A stretch of 64,000 nucleotides of DNA from Loktanella salsilacus (GCF_900114485.1 NZ_FOTF01000010.1:1-64000); one strand, 5' to 3'; numbered from the stretch's first letter, positions 1-8,696 are shown. The notes: a model not told the origin generated them from the letters alone. Made by a program: numbers and translations.

Positions 1-208
1 GGCGATCACCGAGAACAAGCATCTCAGCGCAGTGCTGGAGCATATCAAGGCCGAACAGGACAAGGCACCGCCCAAACCGCGTCGTGCGGGCAAGCAGGCG
101 ACGGTCTACGTCCCGAACGGCCGACGCAATACCGAAGGCTGGAACTCGAAACTCGCCCGCCGGGCAAAGACAAAAGGTGAAACTGCCGCGCCACATCCCG
201 CCGAATGA
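1..208 (+). CDS. C-terminal end of a probable transposase (partial at window edge)
   Basis: An open frame enters from the left edge and stops with TGA at 206-208, giving about 68 residues. The fragment is basic (PKPRRAGKQ, SKLARRAKTKG) and has no recognisable catalytic motif. Just downstream, at 287-302 and 312-326, lie two related copies of a GACATTTCTA-CTT motif, which resemble the repeated ends of IS21-like or ISNCY/IS1202-like elements. I infer that this is the tail of such a transposase. The class is uncertain because the catalytic part lies outside the window. It could equally be a fragment of a dead element. Confidence 0.45.
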   Translation, partial: AITENKHLSAVLEHIKAEQDKAPPKPRRAGKQATVYVPNGRRNTEGWNSKLARRAKTKGETAAPHPAE

Positions 209-284
209 CCGAAACAGCATGGCTGTTCAGGGCTGCGATAGATGACGTCTCCGCCCTGCCCAGCCATGCTGCAACACCGCACCT

Positions 285-328
285 GAGACATTTCTACTTT
301 GCACACCGAGGGACATTCTAACTTGGTT
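285..328. repeat. Terminal repeat pair, probable insertion-sequence right end
   Basis: Two imperfect copies of the motif GACATT(T)CTA(A)CTTKG lie at 287-302 (gacatttctactttgc) and 312-326 (gacattctaacttgg), in the same orientation and 25 bp apart. Multiple short repeats next to the transposase stop codon are typical of IS21-like and some ISNCY element ends. The outer boundary and any target duplication cannot be placed because the left end is outside the window. Confidence 0.45.
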
Positions 329-371
329 GCAACAACAGTGTGACCAAGCGGTTAACGCCGAGCGGGGCATG

Positions 372-400
372 AAAAAGGCCCGCAGCGGTGACTGCGGGCC
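372..400 (-). terminator. Intrinsic terminator of the 425-775 gene
   Basis: Reading on the minus strand, a 9-bp GC stem (ggcccgcag paired with ctgcgggcc) with a short loop is followed by a run of T (tttttc). It begins 25 bp past the stop codon of the minus-strand membrane protein gene. Confidence 0.75.
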
Positions 401-424
401 GTTATAGTGTGGTGTCAGCAGCGC

Positions 425-775
425 TTAGTGTTTGCGGTAGGACACCGCATAGATCAGCGTCGCGACGAAGGCGTAGATGAAGTTCACCGTCAGGACGAAC
501 TGCCACGGGGCAGCGGCGCCAAAGACGAATTTCGCCAGCAGCGACGGGATCACGGTCAGCGCGATCAGGGCGAAGGCCCAAGCGGCGACGTTGCCGCCGC
601 GTGCAAAGGCCGGGATCAGCAGCAGGGCCACGATGATCGCAATCAGGTTGCGGCCAAGTGACGTGATCAGCGGCATCACGTCAGCGCCCGCCATGATGTT
701 GATGGCGATGGAATTTAAGATCGTGCCAATGATACCGGCGATAATAACGACAAAAACTGTGCGAAGCGTAAACAT
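425..775 (-). CDS. Small four-helix membrane protein, unknown function
   Basis: This 116-residue protein is almost entirely hydrophobic. Probable membrane helices lie near residues 6-26, 34-56, 62-82 and 92-112, and the C-terminus is basic (SYRKH). I recognise no family motif. The gene stands alone, with an intrinsic terminator directly downstream and an entericidin-like gene starting 169 bp upstream on the same strand. The start was chosen as the first ATG preceding the first helix; the ribosome site is weak. A role in the inner membrane is inferred from composition only. Confidence 0.65.
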   Translation of the reverse strand: MFTLRTVFVVIIAGIIGTILNSIAINIMAGADVMPLITSLGRNLIAIIVALLLIPAFARGGNVAAWAFALIALTVIPSLLAKFVFGAAAPWQFVLTVNFIYAFVATLIYAVSYRKH

Positions 776-806
776 GGTAAAATAGGCTTTCTAGGACAGG
801 GTGGGG

Positions 807-944
807 TTACAGATCCGACTGCACGGCGCGGGTCTGGGTCGTGATCGCTGTGCCCGTCGCGGTCAGGTCTTGGCCAGCACCTGCGATGGTGTTGCAGGCG
901 GTCAGGGCTGTCAGAACGGCAAAAAGCGAAAGAATGCGTGTCAT
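807..944 (-). CDS. Entericidin-like small lipoprotein
   Basis: This 45-residue protein has a hydrophobic signal segment (ILSLFAVLTAL), the lipobox LTAC with Cys near residue 17, and a small-residue, Thr-rich mature part of about 29 residues (NTIAGAGQDLTATGTAITTQ). That arrangement is characteristic of the entericidin A/B family. Entericidin B in Escherichia coli is a stress-induced membrane lipoprotein of uncertain role, paired with the antidote-like EcnA. Only one copy is visible here. The start at 942-944 is supported by a GGAG ribosome site; an upstream in-frame start would add 19 residues that look unrelated to a signal peptide. Confidence 0.8.
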   Translation of the reverse strand: MTRILSLFAVLTALTACNTIAGAGQDLTATGTAITTQTRAVQSDL

Positions 945-1071
945 GCGAGTGTCTCCGGTCGCGAAGGGGAATGATTTTCCAAGTCTTATGACATTGTGCA
1001 ATCGCGCGCGACGGAAAGATGCAGCGGCTGCGTATTATGTGGCACAAACACCAAACCGCAGGAGCGATCCG

Positions 1072-1152
1072 ATGCAAAGCCTTCCTTATATCTTTGTCAG
1101 CCTGATGGGCGGGCTGTGCCTTGCCGCTTTTCTGACCTCTGCGGTGATCTAG
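1072..1152 (+). CDS. Putative 26-residue membrane miniprotein
   Basis: A short frame (MQSLPYIFVSLMGGLCLAAF and six more residues) begins 7 bases after a clear GGAG ribosome site at 1061-1064. It encodes one probable transmembrane helix and almost nothing else. Its stop codon overlaps the stop of the convergent esterase gene by four bases (1149-1152). The ribosome site and hydrophobic pattern make it a credible small protein, but no homologue is recognised and chance cannot be excluded. Confidence 0.4.
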   Translation: MQSLPYIFVSLMGGLCLAAFLTSAVI

Positions 1153-1898
1153 GCGTCCAGAAAGGCGCGCACGGCGGCCTCAACCGCGCGGGGCTGTTCG
1201 GCGTGCAGCCAATGGCCTGCGTCTGGCACGGTTTCGATCAAAGCGGCGGGAAAGGCGGCATGGATGGCGGGTGCCGCGCTGTCCGGGACGTAAGATGAGT
1301 TTGCGCCGCGCAGAAACAAGGCGGGGCCGTCGAACTGGCCCGCAGGCGCTGGCCAGCCGACAATCTGGGGCATATCGCGGGCCAGAACGTCAAGGTTCAG
1401 CTTCCAGCGTTTGTTTTGCAGATCAAGGCTTTGCAGCAGGAACGCCGCCGTGCCTGCGTCAACGTCCATCTGGTCGGCGGCATCCTTGCGCGACGTGATC
1501 TGCGATAGGTTCACGCCTAGCATGGCGTGCAGCGGGCCGTCTTGAGAGTGATCGTAAGGGGTCGGCGCGATGTCAGCGACGATCAGTTTGTTGATCAGCG
1601 CAGGCCGGGTCAGCGCCAGCATCATCGCCGCCTTGCCGCCCATCGAATGACCCATGACGTCCATCTTGGGGGCGATCCCCGCAATGACCTCGGCCAGATC
1701 GGCGGCCATGTCGGCATAGCTGTGGCTGTCCATCGCCGGGCTGTCGCCGTGGTTGCGCATGTCGACGGCCACGACTTGGCGGGTGTCCGATAGCCGTTTT
1801 GCAATCACGCCCCAATTTCGGGCAGAGCCAAACAGGCCGTGGACGATCAGCAGGGGGGCCAAGTCAGTCGGGGTGCCGTGGGTGATTGTGTTCAGCAT
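1149..1898 (-). CDS. Alpha/beta-hydrolase, YbfF-like esterase
   Basis: This 249-residue alpha/beta-hydrolase carries the oxyanion segment HGLFGSARNW, the nucleophile elbow GHSMGG, the conserved VAVDMRNHGDSP segment and a C-terminal catalytic histidine in DAGHWLHAE. The layout and RNHG motif match the YbfF type of short-chain esterase, which cleaves acyl esters and acyl-CoA thioesters in the cytoplasm. The start is placed at the MLNTI codon because the fold begins there. A start 6 codons further upstream (MIQACD) is possible; neither has a strong ribosome site. The gene is divergent from the next one, with 78 bp between the starts. Confidence 0.85.
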   Translation of the reverse strand: MLNTITHGTPTDLAPLLIVHGLFGSARNWGVIAKRLSDTRQVVAVDMRNHGDSPAMDSHSYADMAADLAEVIAGIAPKMDVMGHSMGGKAAMMLALTRPALINKLIVADIAPTPYDHSQDGPLHAMLGVNLSQITSRKDAADQMDVDAGTAAFLLQSLDLQNKRWKLNLDVLARDMPQIVGWPAPAGQFDGPALFLRGANSSYVPDSAAPAIHAAFPAALIETVPDAGHWLHAEQPRAVEAAVRAFLDA

Positions 1899-1976
1899 GT
1901 CGCAGGCCTGTATCATGTTGGGTTGCGCGCCGCCCCGGGGCTTGAGAGGGCGCGGCCCCATCGCTACCACAGGGGC

Positions 1977-2348
1977 ATGGTTGCTGACACCCTTTCCCGC
2001 AAAAATGCGCGTATCCGGTCCGAGCTGCAGGCAAAGCTGGGGCTGAATGGTCGCACGCTGGAACAGCAGGCCAGCAAGGTTGGCCGCAGCCTGCCGCGCG
2101 CTGTGATCCGCGATCTACGGGCTGTGGTGCGGGCGGATGTGGCGCAGGGCAACCCGAGGCTGGCGCGCATGGCCGATACGGCGGCGACCGGCAGATGTGC
2201 CGACCGGGTGCTGGTGCATCTGAGCGGTATTGATCGCGGGGCACTGCGGCAGACGCGGATCCTGCGCAAGCTTGCGGCTTGGTCAGCAGCCGGGATCGCA
2301 GTGTTTGTGGTGGTGATTTGGGTGTTGCGGGTGCAGGGGCGGATTTAG
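1977..2348 (+). CDS. Hypothetical protein with C-terminal membrane anchor
   Basis: This 123-residue protein has a basic, charged N-terminal cytoplasmic part (about residues 1-95) and one hydrophobic helix near residues 97-117 (AAWSAAGIAVFVVVIWVL), followed by a short RVQGRI tail. It is probably a tail-anchored inner-membrane protein. No domain is recognised. An AGGGG sequence lies close to the ATG. It converges on the DsbA-family gene, with one copy of the dispersed intergenic element between them. Confidence 0.6.
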   Translation: MVADTLSRKNARIRSELQAKLGLNGRTLEQQASKVGRSLPRAVIRDLRAVVRADVAQGNPRLARMADTAATGRCADRVLVHLSGIDRGALRQTRILRKLAAWSAAGIAVFVVVIWVLRVQGRI

Positions 2349-2379
2349 AATTGTGCAGCGAGGTGGATCGACCCAGCAA

Positions 2380-2486
2380 AGCTGGGCCGATCCTTGGGGG
2401 CGCTGCCCGCCGCCGGCTGGTTCTTGAACCAGTGGCGCACCAACCGGCGACCCCCCGAGGTATTTTAGACCAGAAGAAGGGGGGCC
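2380..2486 (+). repeat. Dispersed 3'-end element, copy 1
   Basis: The region between two convergent genes holds GC-rich inverted repeats (around 2394-2410 and 2413-2450) followed by the core cgaggtattttagaccaga (2455-2473) and then agaagg. The same core recurs near 8721, 8769, 22474, 27333, 33961 and 50060. Confidence 0.8.
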
Positions 2487-2487
2487 G

Positions 2488-3144
2488 TTACGCGGCGGGG
2501 AGGGCGGCCAGTTGGTCGAGGATGCTGCCGTAGTTTTCGGCACCTTGGGCCCCGGTGACGAGGTGTTTGCGATCAAAGATCACAGCGGGCACGCCGCTGA
2601 TGCCTTGGCTGGTCCAGAACTTTTCCTCGGCGCGAACGGCTTCGGCGTAGCGTTGATCGTCCAGCACGGCGTGGGCTTCGGTCGCGTCTAGGCCGATGGA
2701 GGCTGCGATTTTCACGAGGGCATCGGTGTCGGACAGATCGGCGTTGTCGGTGAAGTGGGCCGAGAAGAACGCCTGTTTCAGATCATGGCCGCGGTCCAAT
2801 GTGTCTGCCCAGTGGATCAGCTGATGCGTGTTGAATGTGTTGTGCATCCGCGTGTCGGGGCCAAAGGAAAAGTCGAAGTCCAGCTCTTTGCCCAAATCGG
2901 TCAGGCGCTTGCGGTTGGCTTCCGACTCGGCGGCGGTGCTGCCGTATTTTTCCATGATATGTTCGGACATGTTTTGGCCAGACGCAGGCATGCCGGGGTT
3001 CAATTCAAACGGGTGCCAGTGCAGGTCATAGTCGGTGCCTTTGGCATCAAGCGCTTGTTTCAGCTGGCGATAGCCGACGATGCACCACGGGCAGACCACG
3101 TCTGATACGATGTCGATACGAAGGGGCTCTGGGCGGTCAGTCAT
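2488..3144 (-). CDS. DsbA-family (FrnE-like) dithiol oxidoreductase
   Basis: The 218-residue protein has a thioredoxin-fold N-terminus with a CPWC active-site motif at about residues 18-21 (SDVVCPWCIVG), then an all-helical insertion, and the cis-proline region GISGVPAVIFD near residue 170. This is the FrnE/2-hydroxychromene-2-carboxylate isomerase-like branch of the DsbA superfamily, acting in the cytoplasm (no signal peptide). Members catalyse thiol-disulfide exchange, some in oxidative-stress response. The start at 3142-3144 follows an AAGGA ribosome site; a longer upstream frame is not supported. Confidence 0.85.
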   Translation of the reverse strand: MTDRPEPLRIDIVSDVVCPWCIVGYRQLKQALDAKGTDYDLHWHPFELNPGMPASGQNMSEHIMEKYGSTAAESEANRKRLTDLGKELDFDFSFGPDTRMHNTFNTHQLIHWADTLDRGHDLKQAFFSAHFTDNADLSDTDALVKIAASIGLDATEAHAVLDDQRYAEAVRAEEKFWTSQGISGVPAVIFDRKHLVTGAQGAENYGSILDQLAALPAA

Positions 3145-3236
3145 GGCGGTATCCTTTGGAATTGGTCCGCCTGAGGTGGGGCGGTGCGGCGCGTAAATCA
3201 AGGGGGCGCTGCGCGAAGTCATTGCCGCATAACGCA

Positions 3237-3265
3237 AAAGGCCGCCGCAGGGTGCGACGGCCTTT
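3237..3265 (-). terminator. Terminator of glyA
   Basis: An 8-bp stem (aaaggccg with cggccttt) with GC-rich interior lies 19 bp past the glyA stop. The symmetric A and T runs would let it act in both directions. Confidence 0.7.
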
Positions 3266-3283
3266 GTTGGATTTCTGCAAAAA

Positions 3284-4579
3284 TTACAGGTTCGGGTAGA
3301 TCGGGAAGCGGTCGCACATGGCTTCAACCTCGGCGCGGACCTGCGCTTCGACTTCGGCGTTGCCCTCTTCGCCGTTGGCGGCAAGGCCGTCGACGACCTG
3401 GCCAATCCAGCGGCCGATCTGGCGGAACTCTTCTTCGGTAAAGCCGCGTGTCGTGCCTGCGGGCGAGCCGAGGCGCACGCCAGAGGTGATGGTCGGCTTT
3501 TCGGAATCGAAGGGGATGCCGTTTTTGTTGCAGGTGATGTGGGCGCGGCCAAGGGCGGATTCGGTCGCGTTACCCTTGACGCCTTTGGGGCGCAGGTCGA
3601 CCAGCATCAGGTGCGTGTCGGTGCCGCCGGTAACGATATCAAGGCCGCATTTCATCAGCTCGTCTGCCAGCGCTTGTGCGTTCAGCACGACCTGCTTTTG
3701 GTAGTCCTTGAAGCCGGGGCGCAGCGCCTCGCCGAAGGCGACGGCCTTGGCGGCGATCACGTGCATCAGGGGGCCGCCCTGAATGCCCGGGAAAATGGCC
3801 GAGTTCACCTTTTTCGCGATGTTTTCATCGTTGGTCAGGATCATGCCGCCGCGCGGGCCGCGCAGGGTTTTGTGCGTCGTCGTGGTGGCCACATGCGCGT
3901 GCGGGAAGGGCGAGGGGTAAAGACCCGCTGCGACCAGACCGGCAAAGTGTGCCATATCGACCAGCAGATAAGCGCCGACCGAATCTGCAATCGCGCGCAT
4001 TTTCTCAAAATCGATGATGCGGGGAATCGCAGAGCCGCCAGCGATGATCATCTTGGGCTGGTGTTCAGCGGCCAGTTCGGCGACCTGATCGTAGTCCAGT
4101 TCCAAGTCCTGCGCGCGCACGCCGTATTGAATGGCGTTGAACCATTTGCCCGACTGGTTCGGCTTTGCGCCGTGGGTCAGGTGGCCGCCAGCGTCCAGCG
4201 ACATGCCAAGGATCGTGTCGCCGGGCTGCAGCAGCGCCTGGAACACACCCTGGTTTGCCTGAGAGCCGGAGTTCGGCTGCACGTTGGCAAAGTCACAGGA
4301 AAACAACTGCTTGGCACGGTCGATGGCAAGGTTTTCAGCCACGTCGACATGTTCACACCCGCCGTAATAGCGCCGGCCCGGGTAGCCTTCGGCGTATTTG
4401 TTCGTCATCACGCCGCCCTGCGCTTCCATGACGGCGGCGCTGACGATGTTTTCGGATGCGATCAGCTCGATCTCTTTGCGCTGGCGGCCAAGTTCGGCGT
4501 CCATGGCTTTTGCAATTTCAGGATCACGGCTTGCCAAAGATTCGGTGAAGAAGCCGTCGTCACGGGTGGGGGCGTTCAT
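3284..4579 (-). CDS. glyA: Serine hydroxymethyltransferase
   Basis: GlyA converts serine and tetrahydrofolate to glycine and 5,10-methylene-tetrahydrofolate, the main one-carbon source. The 431-residue protein shows the family signatures: ASENIVS near residue 41, [11 protein letters not shown] near 64-74, and the PLP-binding lysine about residue 237 in [14 protein letters not shown]. The length is usual for the family. The start was placed at MNAPTR, preceded by an AAGGA ribosome site; the longer frame has no support. It is divergent from nadK and ends in a terminator hairpin. Confidence 0.97.
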   Translation of the reverse strand: MNAPTRDDGFFTESLASRDPEIAKAMDAELGRQRKEIELIASENIVSAAVMEAQGGVMTNKYAEGYPGRRYYGGCEHVDVAENLAIDRAKQLFSCDFANVQPNSGSQANQGVFQALLQPGDTILGMSLDAGGHLTHGAKPNQSGKWFNAIQYGVRAQDLELDYDQVAELAAEHQPKMIIAGGSAIPRIIDFEKMRAIADSVGAYLLVDMAHFAGLVAAGLYPSPFPHAHVATTTTHKTLRGPRGGMILTNDENIAKKVNSAIFPGIQGGPLMHVIAAKAVAFGEALRPGFKDYQKQVVLNAQALADELMKCGLDIVTGGTDTHLMLVDLRPKGVKGNATESALGRAHITCNKNGIPFDSEKPTITSGVRLGSPAGTTRGFTEEEFRQIGRWIGQVVDGLAANGEEGNAEVEAQVRAEVEAMCDRFPIYPNL

Positions 4580-4751
4580 GGCTGTTCCTTTCGGGCATGA
4601 TAACGAGGTTTGCACGCCTTCTACGCCAATTGGCGCAAGGTCAAAAGCGGCAAAACGTCCCGCTAGGTCAATCTGCTGCGATGGCGCGTGCTTGCGTTTC
4701 AGATGGGATCAGACGACAAAACCCGGCACGCTTGTTAAGGATGACGCCTCT

Positions 4752-5516
4752 ATGCCCCGATTGCGGATCGCTTTTACGGCCAGCAACGCCCCCCTTGCCC
4801 AAGAGGCGTTGGCCGAGTTGACCCAGCGCCATGGCAGCGTCGCACCCGAAGAGGCGCAGTATATTGTTGCCTTGGGGGGCGATGGTTTCATGCTGCAAAC
4901 GCTACACGCTACGCAGGCGCTGGATGCCCCGGTCTACGGGATGAACCGCGGCACGGTCGGGTTCTTGATGAATGAATACGAGGATGAAAAGCTGGCGCAG
5001 CGGCTGCAGGACGCAAAAGAAGAGATTATCAATCCGCTGATCATGACGGCGCTGGCGGCGGACGGGTCGATGCACACGGCGCTGGCGATTAACGAGGTGT
5101 CCTTGCTGCGCGCAGGTCCGCAGGCGGCCAAGCTGCGCATCACCGTGGATGGTACGCTGCGGATGCCAGAGCTGGTTTGCGACGGCGCGCTGGTGTGCAC
5201 CCCTGCGGGATCGACGGCGTATAACTACAGCGCGCATGGGCCGATCCTGCCGATTGGGTCGGACGTCTTGGCGCTGACGGCGATGGCCGCGTTCCGGCCG
5301 CGGCGCTGGCGCGGGGCGCTGTTGCCGAAAAAGGCGGTGGTGCGGATTGACGTGCTGGACGCGGAAAAGCGGCCTGTGATGGCGGATGCCGACGGCAAAT
5401 CCGTGCGCAATGTGGTCAGCGTCGAGATTCAGTCCGACCCCAGTATCCGCCACCGCATTCTGTTCGACCCCGGCCACGGGCTAGAGGAACGCCTGTTCCA
5501 AGAGCAATTCACCTGA
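4752..5516 (+). CDS. nadK: NAD kinase
   Basis: The enzyme phosphorylates NAD to NADP with ATP or polyphosphate. The 254-residue protein has the GGDG diphosphate-binding motif at residues 42-45, the NRGTVGFLMN segment and the conserved TPAGSTAYNYSAHGPI nucleotide-binding segment near residue 150. The usual length is about 250-300, so it is a compact alphaproteobacterial form. The start at MPRLRIAF lies 11-14 bases after AAGGA; in-frame upstream sequence is low-complexity and unlikely to be coding. It is monocistronic, divergent from glyA. Confidence 0.93.
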   Translation: MPRLRIAFTASNAPLAQEALAELTQRHGSVAPEEAQYIVALGGDGFMLQTLHATQALDAPVYGMNRGTVGFLMNEYEDEKLAQRLQDAKEEIINPLIMTALAADGSMHTALAINEVSLLRAGPQAAKLRITVDGTLRMPELVCDGALVCTPAGSTAYNYSAHGPILPIGSDVLALTAMAAFRPRRWRGALLPKKAVVRIDVLDAEKRPVMADADGKSVRNVVSVEIQSDPSIRHRILFDPGHGLEERLFQEQFT

Positions 5517-5627
5517 CACGAAAACGAGAGCAGTGCGGAACCTAATACGCCGCCGCTGGTTTGTTCAGCAGACGGGAAGCGCGGCAATGATTGACGCCAA
5601 CCCCCGACCAAAACAGGAGATTTCCTC

Positions 5628-5810
5628 ATGGGCGAACTGACTGACAAAATGAAAGCCGCAGGCAACAAAGCTGCGGGTTCCGTGAAAGAAGCCATCGGCG
5701 ACGCGACCGACAACGAGCGTTTGGAAGCCGAAGGTAAAGCGCAGAAAGCCAAGGGCGCTGTGCAAGACGTGACCGGCACCGTGAAGGGTGCGCTGGGCGA
5801 CGATATCTAA
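5628..5810 (+). CDS. CsbD-family stress protein
   Basis: This 60-residue, highly charged, Ala/Lys-rich protein has the CsbD pattern: an N-terminal DKMKAAGNKAAGSVKEAIGD repeat and a second copy around residues 37-57 (KAKGAVQDVTGTVKGALGD). CsbD proteins are small stress-induced proteins of unknown biochemical role; in Bacillus the gene belongs to the general stress regulon. A clear AGGAGA ribosome site precedes the ATG and an intrinsic terminator follows, so the gene is its own transcription unit. Confidence 0.9.
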   Translation: MGELTDKMKAAGNKAAGSVKEAIGDATDNERLEAEGKAQKAKGAVQDVTGTVKGALGDDI

Positions 5811-5832
5811 AGACCCAAGCGACTTATTCTGG

Positions 5833-5864
5833 AACCCCGTCTGTGCAAACAGGCGGGGTTTTTG
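5833..5864 (+). terminator. Intrinsic terminator of the CsbD-family gene
   Basis: A 12-bp stem (aaccccgtctgt with acaggcggggtt, one G-U pair) with loop gcaa is followed by a T run. It lies 22 bp past the stop codon. Confidence 0.85.
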
Positions 5865-5873
5865 TTGGCGGTG

Positions 5874-6626
5874 TTAAGGGCAGGGCCCAAAATCGCGGAA
5901 AGATAGCGTGACAAACCGCTTGCCGCGCAGCGACCAACGCGCATGCTCTGGACCTCTTGGGGTCATGACTGTCAGGACAAGACCGGGCCACGCGCCTGCG
6001 CTGGCTGGCATGGTTAACAGCATCTTTTCCGCCATGGTGACTGGCCCTTCGGCGCTACGCAGGCAAAATGGTGCGCCTGCGCTGCGGTCCAATGCATCGC
6101 GGTCGATCATATCGGGCCACATCAGTGCTCCCGATATGATCCTGAAGGTGAAAACCGCCAACAAAGTCAGGGTAAAGGGTCGGGCCAAGCCCGATAATGT
6201 TCGCCACGCCGGAATGATCAGAAGTGCGGCGGCCCCTGCAACAACCATATGCAGCGCCAGCCCGCCCGGAGCGCCGCGTGTCATCACCGCCAAAGCGAGC
6301 GGCAGGCCCAATCCCAAGCAAAATCCAGCAATACAGGCCAGGACATAATCAAATGACCACGCGTCTCGGTCTGCATATTCACTGGCCGAAAATGACAAAA
6401 CTAACTCAAGTATCCAACGCGCTCCGAGTGCGAGCGTTGCGGTGCCTAGTAAAGCAAAGAGTAAAATGGGCCCGACAAAGTCGAGTACCCCTTCCTCGGA
6501 CAACGGTGTCACCGGCGTCATCACCACAAATGTCATCGCCAGCATTGCGCAAGCTAACCACAGGCGCGTGCCGACCGCTGTCGGGATAAGGAAAAAGAGG
6601 CTGGCGACGACGATAAGAACGATCAC
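5874..6626 (-). CDS. Hypothetical integral membrane protein
   Basis: The 250-residue protein has five or six probable transmembrane helices in its first 170 residues, then a soluble C-terminal part (about 175-250) ending in FRDFGPCP. No family is recognised. The start is GTG with only a weak upstream purine run. The reading frame is richer in A/T than its neighbours, which may mean weaker expression or acquisition by transfer. It lies between the CsbD gene and prpE; only 37 bp separate it from the upstream prpE stop codon, so cotranscription is possible. Confidence 0.6.
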   Translation of the reverse strand: MIVLIVVASLFFLIPTAVGTRLWLACAMLAMTFVVMTPVTPLSEEGVLDFVGPILLFALLGTATLALGARWILELVLSFSASEYADRDAWSFDYVLACIAGFCLGLGLPLALAVMTRGAPGGLALHMVVAGAAALLIIPAWRTLSGLARPFTLTLLAVFTFRIISGALMWPDMIDRDALDRSAGAPFCLRSAEGPVTMAEKMLLTMPASAGAWPGLVLTVMTPRGPEHARWSLRGKRFVTLSFRDFGPCP

Positions 6627-6663
6627 AATACCGCACGCCTTCTTTTTTTCGCAAAGCGCCTAA

Positions 6664-8556
6664 TTACGCCCCGCCATACCCCAGCGGTTTCAATGCCGTG
6701 CGGATTTCGTCCAAGATCGCCGGGTCGTCAATCGTTGCGGGCATCTTAAAGTCCGCGTTATCGGCGATGCTGACCATCGTGCGGCGCAGGATTTTGCCAG
6801 AGCGGGTTTTGGGTAGACGGTCCACCACGACGACCAGTTTGAAGGCGGCGACGGGGCCGATTTCTTCGCGGACCATGCGGATGCAATCCTTTACGATGTC
6901 CGCGTCCGTGCGGCTGGTGCCTTTGTTGGTGCACACAAACCCCATGGGCAGTTGACCCTTCAGCTCGTCCGTGACGCCAATGACGGCGCATTCGGCGACG
7001 TCGGGGTGGTTGGCAAGGATCTCCTCCATCGCGCCGGTGGACAGGCGGTGGCCAGCGACGTTGATGACGTCGTCGGTGCGCGCCATGACGTACAGATAGC
7101 CGTCCTCGTCCATCAGGCCTGCGTCGCCGGTTTCATAGTAGCCGGGGAAGGTGGTCAGGTAGGATTTGATAAAGCGATCCTCTGCCCGCCACAGGGTCGG
7201 CAGGGTGCCGGGGGGCAGGGGGAGTTTGATCGCGATGGCGCCAAGCGTGCCGCGCGGGACCTCGTGCCCGCCTTCGTCAAGGATGCGGATGTCATAGCCG
7301 GGCAAGGCGACGGTGGGGCTGCCAATTTTGACGGGCAGCGCCTCTATCCCGGCGGGGTTGCCGACCATGGGGAAACCGGATTCGGTCTGCCACCAGTGGT
7401 CGTAGACCGGGACCTTCATCACGTTTTGCGCCCAGATGATCGTGTCCGGGTCAGCGCGTTCGCCAGCAAGATAGAGGGCGCGCAAGGAGGAGATGTCGTA
7501 GTCCTTGATCAGCTCGCCCTTGGGATCATCGCGCTTGATGGCGCGAAAGGCGGTGGGGGCGGTGAAAAAGCTGCGGACCTTGTGGTCTTGGATCACGCGC
7601 CAGAAGGTGCCCGCATCGGGGGTGCCGACAGGCTTGCCTTCGAAGACAACAGTGGTGTTGCCGTGGATCAGCGGACCATAGCAGATATAGCTGTGGCCCA
7701 CGACCCAGCCGACGTCGGAGGCGGCCCAGAACACCTCGCCCGGGTTGACGTTATAGATATTTTTCATCGTCCAGTTCAGCGCGACAAGGTGTCCCGCTGT
7801 GGCGCGGACGACGCCCTTGGGCGCGCCGGTGGTGCCAGACGTGTAGAGGATATAGGCCGGGTGATCGCCGGCGACGGGGACGCATTCGGCTGGCGTGACG
7901 CCCTGCTGCACGGCGTGCCAGTCGTGGTCGAAGCCGTCCGTCATATCGGCGCGGCACTGCTCGCGCTGCAAGATGACAGTGAAGTCGACCTTGTGCTTGG
8001 CCTGCGCGATGGCCCCGTCGATCAGCGGTTTATAGGCAACGGTGCGCCCCGGCTCTAGCCCGCAAGAGGCACCGATGATCGCCTTGGGCGTTGCGTCGTC
8101 GATGCGGACCGCCAGTTCGTGGGCGGCGAACCCGCCAAAGACGACCGAATGCACTGCACCGATGCGGGCGCAGGCGAGCATGGCGACAAGCGCCTCTGGC
8201 ACCATCGGCATGTAGATGATGACCCGGTCGCCCATGCCGATGCCCTGAGCGCGCAACGCGCCAGCAAGGGATGCGGTGGCGGTTTGCAGCTCTGCAAAAG
8301 TCATGCGGCTGACGCAGTGCGTCATCGGGCTGTCGTGGATGATGGCAACCTGATCGGCGCGGCCATTTTCGACATGGCGGTCAACCGCGTTGTAGCAGGT
8401 GTTCACCTGCGCATCGGCATACCAGCTGTAGATTGGCGCTTTGCTGTCATCGAGGGCGCGGGACGGTGGTTTCACCCAAGTGATCGCTTGCGCGGCCTTC
8501 ATCCAGAACGCCTCTGGATCGGTTTGCCAGCTTTTGTATACGTCAGCGTAAGTCAT
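6664..8556 (-). CDS. prpE: Acyl-CoA synthetase, propionyl-CoA ligase type
   Basis: This 630-residue AMP-forming ligase activates a short-chain acid (propionate, possibly acetate or acrylate) to its CoA thioester. Motifs: P-loop YTSGTTGAPKGV, the segment GWVVGHSYICYGPLIHGNTT, YETGDAG in the hinge region, and the C-terminal catalytic lysine in RLPKTRSGKILRR, which is the usual acetylation site. The EGKPVGTPDAGTFWRVI region and overall length resemble PrpE more than acetyl-CoA synthetase. The start MTYADVY follows GGAGG. The usual prp partners are not adjacent, so substrate identity is inferred. Confidence 0.85.
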   Translation of the reverse strand: MTYADVYKSWQTDPEAFWMKAAQAITWVKPPSRALDDSKAPIYSWYADAQVNTCYNAVDRHVENGRADQVAIIHDSPMTHCVSRMTFAELQTATASLAGALRAQGIGMGDRVIIYMPMVPEALVAMLACARIGAVHSVVFGGFAAHELAVRIDDATPKAIIGASCGLEPGRTVAYKPLIDGAIAQAKHKVDFTVILQREQCRADMTDGFDHDWHAVQQGVTPAECVPVAGDHPAYILYTSGTTGAPKGVVRATAGHLVALNWTMKNIYNVNPGEVFWAASDVGWVVGHSYICYGPLIHGNTTVVFEGKPVGTPDAGTFWRVIQDHKVRSFFTAPTAFRAIKRDDPKGELIKDYDISSLRALYLAGERADPDTIIWAQNVMKVPVYDHWWQTESGFPMVGNPAGIEALPVKIGSPTVALPGYDIRILDEGGHEVPRGTLGAIAIKLPLPPGTLPTLWRAEDRFIKSYLTTFPGYYETGDAGLMDEDGYLYVMARTDDVINVAGHRLSTGAMEEILANHPDVAECAVIGVTDELKGQLPMGFVCTNKGTSRTDADIVKDCIRMVREEIGPVAAFKLVVVVDRLPKTRSGKILRRTMVSIADNADFKMPATIDDPAILDEIRTALKPLGYGGA

Positions 8557-8696
8557 AAGTCCCGTCCTCCCAAACGTCGCTAGGTTAGGGATAGAAGGGC
8601 GGGTTTCGGCGGGCAAGGGCGGTGTGCGGGTTAGGGCGGGGGATGTGTGAATTTATTGACAAATCCGGGGTGGGTTGATTGGCCCGGGCGGGCCAA

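Noticed and set aside
6952-8058. Open frame antisense to the prpE-like ligase (368 residues)
   Set aside because: Shadow of high-GC coding sequence; no motif.
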